DNA of 30,888 nt, taken from the NCBI GenBank assembly GCA_964431105.1, contig CAYSIR010000014.1, forward strand, positions 1-30,888. Reading direction: 5' to 3'. A model generated the notes under the pieces. It saw only the letters and a list, made by a program, of their open reading frames with translations. It was not told where the DNA came from and did no database searches. Positions 6,588-14,657 of this stretch are shown here, piece after piece. Source of the stretch: RECH01 sp964431105 (GTDB lineage Bacteria; Cyanobacteriota; Cyanobacteriia; RECH01). The position numbers were made by a program, and so were the translations under genes. Every line of letters begins with the position of its first letter. Position 1 is the first letter of the stretch.

Positions 6588-6698
6588 ATGGCCAAACCAC
6601 CTAAGAATGTGATCACCGTTGATCCAGTGACCGTCACTGCCGTGATTGTAATGCTTTTGCTAGTGCCTCTTTTGCTGTCTGGGTTTATTTTCCAATAA
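6588..6698 (+). CDS. Candidate 36-aa single-span membrane peptide
   Basis: ATG to TAA encodes 36 residues. A polar Lys-containing start (MAKPPKNVITVDP) leads into a hydrophobic stretch of about 20 residues (TAVIVMLLLVPLLLSGFIFQ). This is the architecture of small thylakoid or cytoplasmic membrane subunits. I do not recognise it as any known small photosystem, cytochrome b6f or NDH subunit. No Shine-Dalgarno is evident. A TAGAAT hexamer lies about 27 nt upstream. It sits between the divergent exported-repeat gene and the convergent end of sbcD, with its stop 12 bp from the sbcD stop. Its size allows a chance frame. Confidence 0.45.
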   Translation: MAKPPKNVITVDPVTVTAVIVMLLLVPLLLSGFIFQ

Positions 6699-6710
6699 TC
6701 ATCGCTACGC

Positions 6711-7982
6711 TCAGGGAGATGGTTCTGGAGTATCCGGTTGATAGGATTGGGCAATTTGGGCATACAGATCTTCTTCTGAAGCGCCGTCTAAATGCGATCG
6801 CTTCACGTCCATTAGCACGGCTGCAAGCTGAGCAGCTTCTGATTTATAAGTGCTGTTGGCAGCCAGTAAGTCTGTATAGATTTCTTGCTCAATCTGATGG
6901 CGATCGCCGTCTTTGTCCAGTGGCGTGGCATAAGCGATCGAGTCGGCTTCAAACTTCAGTAAAAAAACTAGCGCATTGCTGCGAGCTTGCAGCCGTTGCT
7001 GGAGGTCTCGCATATCTAAATCGAGGCGACTGAATCCTAGATGGCCGGTCACTTTGAGTTCGACAATGGGGCGATCGTCAGGCTGCCAGCGCTGGGCGGC
7101 GATCGCATCATCAACAATGGACTGTGTCATCTCAATCACGTCATCCATCAGCTCATTGCCCTGAGTCGTCATCCGCAGTCGCACTATCGGACGCTGACGA
7201 TAGTCTTGCTGAAGCTGCGCGACAACCGTTGACGGCTCCAAACGCACCTGAAAGACGCCGCGTTGATAAGCAGATTCTTCAATACTGTTCGCTTCAATGG
7301 AGCCAGGGTTAAACACCCAGTCTTCTACGGTGTATTGCTTGTGAATATGCCCAAGGGCAAGGTAATCTACCCCTGCCTTCTTTAGCGGCAGTAAGTCATC
7401 ATACCGCAGCGCTCCTCGATATCGGGCAATTTGCCCCTCTAGTCCATGATGGAACAACACAATAGTGTGTGCGGGGGCGGGCGGAAGCTGGGCGATCGCA
7501 TTCGCTAACTGCTGAATAGCGGTAGGCGCCGACGTACCATACCAAGAAGATCCCACGATACGAACGCCGCAATCAAGGTCAATATAACCACCCCGCCGCC
7601 CATCCCATTCTGCCAAAATGAGTCCATCTGCGATCGCCGTTTCCGGTTCTAGTAGATGCAACAGTCCCCAGTCTGACAAATAGCGCAGCCAGCTTGTTGA
7701 AACCCCATAAGGACGATTGTCGTGATTACCTTCAATCGCAAATACCGGAATGCCGGCGGTTTTGAGCGCACTCAGTACAACCTGAGCCTGATTTAAGACG
7801 CTCGGTTGAATCATTCGATGCTCAAACAAATCCCCGGCAATTACAACAAAGTCAACCGGATCTTGAATGGCGTACCGCTCAATAATGTCGTTAAAAGCGT
7901 AGAAAAAATCTTTTGTCCGCTCAGCAGAGCCGTATCGGTCAAATCCGAGATGAATATCAGCAACATGAAGAAAACGCGGCAT
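6711..7982 (-). CDS. sbcD: SbcD-like metallophosphoesterase / DNA repair exonuclease
   Basis: A 423-residue member of the SbcD/Mre11 calcineurin-like phosphoesterase family, the nuclease subunit that with SbcC processes hairpins and DNA ends. The five metal-binding motifs are visible in order: ADIHLG (residues 8-13), AGDLFE (about 50), GNHDN (about 85), FHHG (about 163) and GHIH (about 199). The C-terminal ~200 residues form the less conserved capping and partner-binding part. The start MPRFLHVADIHLG places motif I at the usual distance. It lies only 13 bp after prfA, so it is probably the last gene of that transcription unit. No sbcC is in the window, so a subfamily with another partner or none cannot be excluded. 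Confidence 0.85.
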   Translation of the reverse strand: MPRFLHVADIHLGFDRYGSAERTKDFFYAFNDIIERYAIQDPVDFVVIAGDLFEHRMIQPSVLNQAQVVLSALKTAGIPVFAIEGNHDNRPYGVSTSWLRYLSDWGLLHLLEPETAIADGLILAEWDGRRGGYIDLDCGVRIVGSSWYGTSAPTAIQQLANAIAQLPPAPAHTIVLFHHGLEGQIARYRGALRYDDLLPLKKAGVDYLALGHIHKQYTVEDWVFNPGSIEANSIEESAYQRGVFQVRLEPSTVVAQLQQDYRQRPIVRLRMTTQGNELMDDVIEMTQSIVDDAIAAQRWQPDDRPIVELKVTGHLGFSRLDLDMRDLQQRLQARSNALVFLLKFEADSIAYATPLDKDGDRHQIEQEIYTDLLAANSTYKSEAAQLAAVLMDVKRSHLDGASEEDLYAQIAQSYQPDTPEPSP

Positions 7983-7995
7983 TGTATCAAAGTAG

Positions 7996-9105
7996 CTAAA
8001 TCGATACGGGTGATGAGTCGGACGCCGCTAATTCTTGCAGCCTCTCTTGCTGATCTTTAGTAATACAGGCTTGGATGCAGCCCTCTAAGTTTCCTTCTAA
8101 AATATCCGATAGCGTAAAGTTCTGACTGAGGCGATGGTCAGTGGCGCGATTATCTTTGTAATTGTAGGTACGAATTTTTTCAGCCCTTGCCCCGGTTCCC
8201 ACCTGCGATCGCCGCATTGAAGTGACGGCTTCCTGCTGTTCACGCAGCTTTAACTCGTATAGTTTTGCCCGCAAAATTTGCATCGCTCGTTCGCGGTTTT
8301 TGAGCTGCGATCGCTCCTCCGTACAAAACACTCGAATCCCTGTCGGCTTGTGAAACAAATCCACTGCCGTTTCAACTTTGTTCACATTTTGACCACCTGC
8401 ACCGCCGGAACGTGCCGTTGATATTTCAAGATCCTTTGAATCAACTTCAACTTCAACGTCATCTACTTCCGGCATAATAGCGATCGTCGCCGTTGACGTA
8501 TGAACCCGTCCACCCGCTTCCGTTACCGGAACTCGCTGAACCCGATGAACGCCTGCTTCAAATTTCAACTTGCTGTACACACGCTCGCCGCAAATTTCCA
8601 GAATCGCTTCTTTGAAGCCACCCATATCGGCGATTGATTCACTCACAAGCTTCACTTTCCAGTTTTGGCTCTCGGCATAGCGAGAATACATCCGAACCAG
8701 ATCACCCGCCCAGATGCTTGCTTCATCGCCCCCCGTGCCTGCCCGGACTTCTAGCATGATGTTTTTGTCATCATTGGGATCTTGAGGCAACAGCAAAACT
8801 CTCAGGTAGTTTTCCAGATCCGTCATGCTAGCTTCTAGCTCACCCACCTCCATCGCAGCCATTTCGCGCATTTCAGGATCGGAGCCAGCTTCTTTTAGAA
8901 CCTGTTTTGCGCCCGCCAACTCTTCTTGAGCCGACTTCCAGCGCTCAAACATCGTGACCGTTTCTTCCAAGGACGACCGAGATCTAGCTAACCGCTGGAA
9001 TTCATTGGGGTCAGTCGCAACGTCAGGATCGGCTAGGCGATGAGTGAGTTCACCAAACGTTTGCTCAACAGACTTCAATTTATCTAGCAGATAGGACTCA
9101 ATCAT
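7996..9105 (-). CDS. prfA: Peptide chain release factor 1
   Basis: At 369 residues this is RF1, which recognises UAA and UAG and triggers peptidyl-tRNA hydrolysis. The catalytic GGQ sits in GGAGGQNVNKVE. The codon-recognition tripeptide is of the RF1 PxT type (VQRVPVTEAGGRVHTS). This distinguishes it from RF2, which has SPF and usually a programmed frameshift, absent here. The reading frame is uninterrupted. It follows rpmE by 127 bp on the same strand, as in many cyanobacteria, and sbcD follows 13 bp later. Confidence 0.97.
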   Translation of the reverse strand: MIESYLLDKLKSVEQTFGELTHRLADPDVATDPNEFQRLARSRSSLEETVTMFERWKSAQEELAGAKQVLKEAGSDPEMREMAAMEVGELEASMTDLENYLRVLLLPQDPNDDKNIMLEVRAGTGGDEASIWAGDLVRMYSRYAESQNWKVKLVSESIADMGGFKEAILEICGERVYSKLKFEAGVHRVQRVPVTEAGGRVHTSTATIAIMPEVDDVEVEVDSKDLEISTARSGGAGGQNVNKVETAVDLFHKPTGIRVFCTEERSQLKNRERAMQILRAKLYELKLREQQEAVTSMRRSQVGTGARAEKIRTYNYKDNRATDHRLSQNFTLSDILEGNLEGCIQACITKDQQERLQELAASDSSPVSI

Positions 9106-9232
9106 GCAGTCGGCTCTCGAAAGACTTAAGGAACAGGATGCAAAAAGCGGATGCCAGCGATGGGTATCGGCTTACCATAAATGCCAAACCATTCGCCATT
9201 CAAGAATAGCGATCGCGGCTATGCTCTCCATT

Positions 9233-9469
9233 CTAGCCTTTTCCAGAATCCGCACTAGATGCATCAGACATGCCATACTTCCGCAGAAAGCGCTCAACTC
9301 GCCCTTCGGTGTCAATAATTTTCTGAGTTCCCGTATAAAACGGATGATTGCCCGACCAAACATCTACATGAAGCTCAGGTTGAGTCGAGCCAACTGTCAT
9401 GACAACTTCGCCATTACAGTACACCTTTGCTTCGGGATACCATTCGGGATGAATTCCATCCTTTGCCAT
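9233..9469 (-). CDS. rpmE: 50S ribosomal protein L31
   Basis: 78 residues with the L31 landmarks DGIHPEWYPEAKVYC near the start, HPFYTG in the middle and GRVERFLRKYG near the end. The zinc-binding cysteines of the classical form are mostly lost: the first pair is reduced to a single Cys (YCNG) and the second pair is replaced by WSGN. It is therefore a non-zinc (C-minus-like) L31. A very good Shine-Dalgarno (TTTTAGGAGAAG) precedes the ATG. It sits 41 bp after rpsI in the ribosomal supercluster. Confidence 0.96.
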   Translation of the reverse strand: MAKDGIHPEWYPEAKVYCNGEVVMTVGSTQPELHVDVWSGNHPFYTGTQKIIDTEGRVERFLRKYGMSDASSADSGKG

Positions 9470-9510
9470 CGTCTTCTCCTAAAATGCAGTGAATACTGGA
9501 ACAAACAGCT

Positions 9511-9924
9511 TTAGCGCTTAGAATACTGCGGTGCTTTACGGGCTTTATGCAAACCATACTTTTTCCGCTCTTTGCAGCGGGGATCACGGGTGAGGTATCC
9601 TTCAGCTTTGAGTGGGCCACGGTTTTCTGGGTCTAGCTCACACAACGCGCGGGCAACTCCCAGACGAATGGAATCAGCTTGTCCTGTCAAACCACCGCCG
9701 CGAACATTCACTAAAATGTCGTACTCGGCTTCAAGTCCTAGGGTTTCCAGGGGCGATCGGGCCGTCAGCAGGTAAGAGGGATTGAACTGTAAGTAAAGAT
9801 CCCCAGGCTTGCCGTTAATCCGCAACTGACCGGAACCGGGAACCAGCCGCACACGTGCAACGGAGGACTTACGGCGGCCCGTGCCCCAATACACAACCCG
9901 TTCTGATGTATCTGCTGCTTGCAT
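9511..9924 (-). CDS. rpsI: 30S ribosomal protein S9
   Basis: 137 residues with YWGTGRRKSSVARVRL at the start, RGGGLTGQADSIRLGVARAL in the middle and the basic C-terminal tail ending QYSKR, which reaches the P-site tRNA anticodon. Its ATG overlaps the rplM stop by one base (TAATG), implying translational coupling. A GGAGGA Shine-Dalgarno is encoded in the last rplM codons. Confidence 0.98.
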   Translation of the reverse strand: MQAADTSERVVYWGTGRRKSSVARVRLVPGSGQLRINGKPGDLYLQFNPSYLLTARSPLETLGLEAEYDILVNVRGGGLTGQADSIRLGVARALCELDPENRGPLKAEGYLTRDPRCKERKKYGLHKARKAPQYSKR

Positions 9925-10379
9925 TAGCCTCGTCCTCCAGGAATCGTTTGAATAGTCAGAGTTTTGGGCTGCTGGGCTTGATGAGGATGAGCATCACCAG
10001 CATAGACCTTGAGCTTGGTAAACAGTTGCCGTCCCAACGCATTTTTGGGCAGCATCCCTTTAACAGCCTGCTCAACAATACGCTCTGGAACTCGTGCTTG
10101 CAATTTTTCAAAAGACTCAACTTTCATCCCGCCGGGACGGCCAGAATGGCGACGGTAGAGCTTTTGGGAGCGCTTTCGACCCGTGACATCAATTTTGTCA
10201 GCATTAATCACGATGACAAAATCGCCTGTATCCATGTTTGGAGTGTAGGACGGTTTGTCTTTACCGCGTAAAATCCGAGCGATCGCAGTGGCTAACCGAC
10301 CTAGACGCTGACCATTGGCATCCACGACATACCAATCGTGGGTCACATCAGCCATAGAAGGAACGTATGTTTTAGTCAT
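9924..10379 (-). CDS. rplM: 50S ribosomal protein L13
   Basis: 151 residues, the usual length for L13, an early-assembly protein of the large subunit. Motifs include WYVVDANGQRLGRLATAIA near the start, YTPNMDTGDFVIVINADKI, and MLPKNALGRQLFTKLKVYAGDAHPHQAQQP near the end. It is coupled to rpsI by a one-base stop/start overlap. No clear Shine-Dalgarno precedes its own ATG, which follows truA by 67 bp. Confidence 0.98.
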   Translation of the reverse strand: MTKTYVPSMADVTHDWYVVDANGQRLGRLATAIARILRGKDKPSYTPNMDTGDFVIVINADKIDVTGRKRSQKLYRRHSGRPGGMKVESFEKLQARVPERIVEQAVKGMLPKNALGRQLFTKLKVYAGDAHPHQAQQPKTLTIQTIPGGRG

Positions 10380-10446
10380 AACTTAGAGTGAAATACACGT
10401 AAAACTGAAGACAAATGCGGTGATTAGAGTTAATAAAACGATGGCT

Positions 10447-11286
10447 TTACTGGCAAGCCGTCGGCAATAGAAATGTGGGCTGGCTATCAAACCAAGTTTC
10501 CGGTGGCAATGGAAAATCAGGATACATCACTCGCAATAGACATAATCCCTGGGGGGGGGCTGCATAGCGAACCTCTTGCCGCCGCTCTTGCTTCCAAATA
10601 TCGGTAAAGTTTTCAGGCGATCGCGCCTCAGAACCCACCTCAACCAGCATACCAACCAGAAGACGCATCATACCGTACAGAAAACCGCTGCACTGCACTT
10701 CAATTTGAATAAAGGCAGAATGCTCAACAATCAACACATCTTGAACATTGACCCAGGAGTGCGGACGATCCGACCCGGCTCGATGAAATGCAGACAGGTG
10801 GTGATGACCTAAGAGAGGTACAAGAGCTTGACGCATCAACTCTACTGACAGAGGCGTCCGATAGATGTGCCAGCTAAACGGCTGAACAAACAAATTGGGA
10901 CGCTTGCCCGTGTAAATGGTGTATCGGTAGCGGCGAGAAATGGCAGAGAAACGAGCGTGCCAGTCAGGCGATACTTGGGCAGAAGCTGTGATCGCAACAT
11001 CCTGGGACAGGCGAGAGTTAAGTATCGCGGACCAGCGATGGGCAGGAATGCGGTAGGGAGCGTCAAAGTGAGCGACTTGAGCGGCGGCATGAACGCCGGC
11101 ATCGGTGCGCCCAGAGGCATGAAGGACAACTGCATATCCTAAAACGGATGCGATCGCACATTCAATTTCTTCTTGAACGGTTCGATGATTCAATTGACGC
11201 TGCCAGCCGTGGAAGCGGGTTCCAATGTACTGGATAACCAATACGACTCGCTGCAATGGCTGATCAGGCGGTAGAAAAATCGTCAT
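10447..11286 (-). CDS. truA: tRNA pseudouridine(38-40) synthase TruA
   Basis: 279 residues. TruA converts uridines 38-40 of the anticodon stem-loop to pseudouridine. The catalytic aspartate is in SGRTDAGVHA (about residues 58-67). FHGWQRQ near residue 26 and the C-terminal FLYGMMRLLVGMLVEVG are typical. It lies between rplQ (40 bp) and rplM (67 bp), the usual alpha-operon position in cyanobacteria and many other bacteria. The coding strand carries an uninterrupted run of nine C residues (complement of 10551-10559) in the codons for RYAAPPQG. The frame is intact in this sequence, but the run could slip. Confidence 0.97.
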   Translation of the reverse strand: MTIFLPPDQPLQRVVLVIQYIGTRFHGWQRQLNHRTVQEEIECAIASVLGYAVVLHASGRTDAGVHAAAQVAHFDAPYRIPAHRWSAILNSRLSQDVAITASAQVSPDWHARFSAISRRYRYTIYTGKRPNLFVQPFSWHIYRTPLSVELMRQALVPLLGHHHLSAFHRAGSDRPHSWVNVQDVLIVEHSAFIQIEVQCSGFLYGMMRLLVGMLVEVGSEARSPENFTDIWKQERRQEVRYAAPPQGLCLLRVMYPDFPLPPETWFDSQPTFLLPTACQ

Positions 11287-11326
11287 CTTAACATCGGGCG
11301 TTCAGTGCCACCCAGCAGCCCCAGAC

Positions 11327-11677
11327 CTACACGAGTTCAAGAATTGCCATTTCGGCATTATCGCCCCGGCGGCTAACGGTGCGGATGATGCGCGTGTAAC
11401 CGCCATTGCGATCGCCATACCGCTCTGACACTTGCTCAAAAAGAGCATGAACCAACTGTTTATCGTATAAGTAAGCGATCGCACGGCGACGGGCCGCGAG
11501 AGAACCGTCTTTAGCCAAACTGACCATTCGCTCAGCCTCAGAACGCACCGCTTTAGCTCTAGCCTTGGTTGTGGTAATCCGCCCATGCCGGATTAATTCA
11601 GTCGTTAATGCCCGCAGCAGCGCGCGGCGCTGATCCGCTGGCCTTCCCAGTTCAGGAACTTTGCATCCATGACGCAT
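11327..11677 (-). CDS. rplQ: 50S ribosomal protein L17
   Basis: 116 residues starting MRHGCKVPELGRPADQRRAL, with LIRHGRITTTKARAKAVR and RRAIAYLYDKQLVHALFEQV, all diagnostic of L17, which lies near the peptide exit. It ends with MAILELV. It follows rpoA by 87 bp, the conserved rpoA-rplQ pair. The Shine-Dalgarno is weak. Confidence 0.98.
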   Translation of the reverse strand: MRHGCKVPELGRPADQRRALLRALTTELIRHGRITTTKARAKAVRSEAERMVSLAKDGSLAARRRAIAYLYDKQLVHALFEQVSERYGDRNGGYTRIIRTVSRRGDNAEMAILELV

Positions 11678-11764
11678 GACAATCTACACCTATCCAAAAT
11701 GATCTAGTAAGAACAACAACAATCTCAACAGGAGGTTCTATGGGCACCGTGGCACGGTCTGAAC

Positions 11765-12706
11765 CTACACACTTTTCGCAGCTTTCTCATGGGGCAAGGT
11801 AATGCCCAAGCGCTCTTGCAAAGCAATAATGACTTCTTCAGCCGATTTCGCCCCGAAGTTTTTGATTTCCAGAAGATCCTCTTGGCTGTAGTCCAGCAAA
11901 TCAGACACTGAGTTGATCTGAGCACGCTTTAGGCAGTTGTATGCTCGCACTGAAAGCTGGAGTTCTTCAATAGGGATCTGGCTTTCGGGACTCTGAGTAT
12001 CTTGGACATCGTCCATACTCGGAGTGAAGTCAATATCCTTGAGTGGATTGAAGAGATCAACCAGAATGGTTGCAGCCTTGCCAAGTGCCTCTTGAGGCGT
12101 GATGCTACCATTCGTCCAAATTTCCATCACGAGGCGATCGCGCTGAAGAGAACCACCCAAGCGAGCATCTTCAACTGTATAATTCACCTGACGAACCGGC
12201 ATAAACACAGAGTCAATTTGCAAGAAATCTAATGCCGCTGTTTCATCATGTCCACGCTCAATCGCACGGTAGCCCACGCCGGTTTCAATGCGAAACTCCA
12301 TCTCAAGCGTTGCCCCCGCAGAAACGCTGGCAATGTATTGCTCGGCATTGATCACCTCTACTTCCGGGGGCAGCTCAAAGTAGGCGGAAGTCACCTTAGC
12401 TGGGCCCTGAACAACCAGTCGCCCAATCTGGGGTTGGGAAGAATAGCTTCTCACCACCACCTCTTTCATATTTAGCAAGATGTCGAGAACATCCTCGCGA
12501 ACCCCAGGCATCGTCATGAATTCATGGGTCACTCCTGCTAAACGGACAGCCGTAATCGCTGCACCCTCAAGGTTGGACAGCAAGACTCGCCTTAGCGCGT
12601 TACCAACAGTGGTGCCCTGTCCCCGATCCAGTGGCTCAATGACAAAACGGCTATATGTGTTATTTTCGTTTCCGCTATCGGCTTCAACATCAACCTGAAA
12701 TTGCAT
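11765..12706 (-). CDS. rpoA: DNA-directed RNA polymerase subunit alpha
   Basis: 313 residues. The N-terminal assembly domain carries VIEPLDRGQGTTVGNALRRVLLSNLEG (about residues 22-48). The C-terminal domain, which binds UP elements and activators, carries RAYNCLKRAQINSVSDLL and IKNFGAKSAEEVI (about 255-295). I chose the ATG at 12706 (MQFQVDVEA) because cyanobacterial alpha subunits begin M(A)QFQ. A TTG at 12739 would add 11 unconserved residues. It follows rpsK by 190 bp, the position where many bacteria carry rpsD, which is missing here. Confidence 0.97.
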   Translation of the reverse strand: MQFQVDVEADSGNENNTYSRFVIEPLDRGQGTTVGNALRRVLLSNLEGAAITAVRLAGVTHEFMTMPGVREDVLDILLNMKEVVVRSYSSQPQIGRLVVQGPAKVTSAYFELPPEVEVINAEQYIASVSAGATLEMEFRIETGVGYRAIERGHDETAALDFLQIDSVFMPVRQVNYTVEDARLGGSLQRDRLVMEIWTNGSITPQEALGKAATILVDLFNPLKDIDFTPSMDDVQDTQSPESQIPIEELQLSVRAYNCLKRAQINSVSDLLDYSQEDLLEIKNFGAKSAEEVIIALQERLGITLPHEKAAKSV

Positions 12707-12896
12707 CACGGCTCTTCTACTCCCTACTTGCCCCAGCAAAAAACTCGTTGAGTTTCTGTTCCAACTAAAATTTCAACTAAAAACTTAGAGTTTTGCCCAT
12801 TCACTACCGATGTGTTGAGTCGGCGATCGCACTCATCCATCAGAAAAATTTTAATGCTCCAACAGCGCCTTAAACGCCATGCAAAAATGCTGAGAT

Positions 12897-13292
12897 CTAT
12901 ACCCGACGGCGCTTCGGCGGACGACAACCATTGTGAGGAATAGGAGTCACGTCGCGAATTAGGGTAATCTCAAGTCCAGCCGCCTGCAATGCGCGAATCG
13001 CCGTTTCTCGCCCTGCACCGGGGCCGCTGACCATGACTTCAACCTGCCTCATTCCCTGATCAGAAGCACGACGGGCCGCCGCTTCAGCCGCCGTCTGAGC
13101 CGCAAAAGGCGTTCCTTTCTTTGCCCCCTTAAAACCACTGGACCCTGACGATGCCCACGAAATTGCATTGCCGCCCGTATCCGTGATGGTAACGATCGTG
13201 TTGTTAAAGGTGGACTGAATGTGAACCACCCCACTTGGAATATTTTTTTTCTGCCGCTTTACGCTGCTTCGTTTTGATACCTGACGTGCCAC
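12897..13292 (-). CDS. rpsK: 30S ribosomal protein S11
   Basis: 131 residues with GVVHIQSTFNNTIVTITD, GFKGAKKGTPFAAQTAAE and the C-terminal TPIPHNGCRPPKRRRV, all invariant S11 blocks of the small-subunit platform. It starts with GTG, supported by a strong GGGAGG Shine-Dalgarno about 8 nt upstream. Gaps of 158 bp to rpsM and 190 bp to rpoA are wide for a ribosomal operon. Confidence 0.98.
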   Translation of the reverse strand: MARQVSKRSSVKRQKKNIPSGVVHIQSTFNNTIVTITDTGGNAISWASSGSSGFKGAKKGTPFAAQTAAEAAARRASDQGMRQVEVMVSGPGAGRETAIRALQAAGLEITLIRDVTPIPHNGCRPPKRRRV

Positions 13293-13450
13293 TCGCTAAC
13301 CCTCCCAATCAATCTGACAAACTTGGAACGAACTCACCCGGCGTATCACCCGACAGATAACGCAGCTTAATGCTGTCCACTAGCGCCATCTGCAATCATT
13401 ACCTAACTAAATCAAACGCAGAAAACTGCAAACAGTGCCTCAAGACAGCA

Positions 13451-13831
13451 CTACTTCTTAGGGGCCTTCTTTTTACCAGCCACCGTGCGACGCCCTCCTC
13501 GGCGAGTTCGGGAATTTGTACGGGTGCGCTGACCGCGAACAGGCAGCCCCATGCGGTGGCGACGCCCACGGTAGGCACCAATGTCCATCAACCGCTTGAT
13601 AGACATTGCTTCAAAGCGCCTTAAGTCCCCTTCAATCTGGTACTTGGCTTCCACTTCTTCCCGCAGCGTCGCCACATCAGAGTCAGATAAATCTCGGACT
13701 CTGGTATCAGGGTTAACGCCCGTTGCTTCCAAAATTTGCTTTGATCGAGCTAATCCAATTCCATAGATATAGGTCAGCCCAATCTCGATCCGCTTGTCGC
13801 GCGGAAGGTCAACTCCGGCAATCCGTGCCAC
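13451..13831 (-). CDS. rpsM: 30S ribosomal protein S13
   Basis: 126 residues starting ARIAGVDLPRDKRIEIGLTYIYGIG, with GAYRGRRHRMGLPVRGQRTRTNSRTRRG near the end and a Lys-rich tail. It contacts the large subunit and P-site tRNA. The start codon is GTG with GGAGAG upstream. It sits in the conserved rpmJ-rpsM-rpsK-rpoA order. Confidence 0.98.
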   Translation of the reverse strand: MARIAGVDLPRDKRIEIGLTYIYGIGLARSKQILEATGVNPDTRVRDLSDSDVATLREEVEAKYQIEGDLRRFEAMSIKRLMDIGAYRGRRHRMGLPVRGQRTRTNSRTRRGGRRTVAGKKKAPKK

Positions 13832-13888
13832 GCTCTACTCTCCAACAAAGATACTCAACGAACTCAAACCAATCACATCGCTGCGACA

Positions 13889-14002
13889 TTATCCCTGGCG
13901 CTGCTTGTGTTTGGGGTTTTCACAAATAACCATTACTCGACCCCGGCGGCGAATAACGCGACATTTTTCGCACATCTTGCGAACTGATGCTCGGACTTTC
14001 AT
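13889..14002 (-). CDS. rpmJ: 50S ribosomal protein L36
   Basis: A 37-residue protein, MKVRASVRKMCEKCR onward, ending HKQRQG. The zinc-ribbon ligands Cys11, Cys14, Cys27 and His32 are all present, so it is the zinc-binding form. Length is normal for L36. It lies 57 bp before rpsM and 217 bp after infA. Confidence 0.97.
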   Translation of the reverse strand: MKVRASVRKMCEKCRVIRRRGRVMVICENPKHKQRQG

Positions 14003-14219
14003 GTCCCTGTCACACCTTAATCAACTACAAAATCTACATCTTAATCCAAAAAACCGCAAAAAGCAACTTTGCCATACAGTGCTTATGCTAGCGTTGCTGT
14101 CAACAGCTCACATCGAATCTAGGCGTGCTTCTTGCACATTGCTGGACATCCTGAGTGGACTGGGTTAGGCATTTCTCTAGATGTCTAAAAAGCGGATGAC
14201 CGTTCACTTTCGACGTTCA

Positions 14220-14444
14220 CTATTTTTTACGAAGCCGATACGTGATTCGCCCTTTGGTCAAATCATAGGGAGTCAGCTCAACTTTGACGCGATCGCCTGG
14301 CAAAATCTTGATGTAGTTGCGGCGAATTTTTCCGGAAATGTGAGCTAGAACATTAAATCCGTTGTCGAGATCAACACGGAACATAGCGTTGGGCAGAGAA
14401 TCTGTAACAGTTCCCTCCATTTCAATCAAATCTTGCTTAGACAA
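14220..14444 (-). CDS. infA: Translation initiation factor IF-1, TTG start
   Basis: 74 residues, the usual cyanobacterial length: (M)SKQDLIEMEGTVTD at the start, then FNVLAHISGKIRRNYIKILPGDRV and the end GRITYRLRKK, forming one S1-type OB fold that binds the ribosomal A site during initiation. No ATG exists at the expected start; the codon before SKQD is TTG at 14444. An AGGGGA Shine-Dalgarno lies about 9 nt upstream. The frame stays open for 65 more codons upstream, but those residues have no resemblance to IF-1. A 213-bp spacer separates it from adk, where many bacteria carry map. Confidence 0.95.
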   Translation of the reverse strand: MSKQDLIEMEGTVTDSLPNAMFRVDLDNGFNVLAHISGKIRRNYIKILPGDRVKVELTPYDLTKGRITYRLRKK

Positions 14445-14657
14445 TGTGCAGGTTCCCCTTACGAGTACGACGTTCCTGAAAGCAGACGATACTAAGATTT
14501 TGTTAATACCGCCAACAGGCGACAAAAATTTTAATACGGCATCGTTTTTGAATAGCCTAACAAATCTTAACTGCTGCATCGAACTCAGATACGGCGGGGG
14601 GCGTTCAATGATTGTTGATCCATTCTGGAACGTCCACAATTGCCGCCATGGGCATCC

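Noticed and set aside
6542..6763. 73-codon minus-strand open frame overlapping the sbcD 3' end
   Set aside because: It covers the opposite strand of the 36-aa membrane peptide candidate and overlaps sbcD out of frame; no recognisable domain or ribosome-binding site.
10551..10559. Frameshift in truA at the nine-base homopolymer
   Set aside because: The reading frame is continuous and conserved residues on both sides (RYAAPPQG before LCLL) remain in frame.
14445..14639. N-terminal extension of infA by 65 codons to an ATG
   Set aside because: IF-1 proteins start at SKQDLIE; the extension lies in the intergenic spacer and has no IF-1-like or domain-like content.
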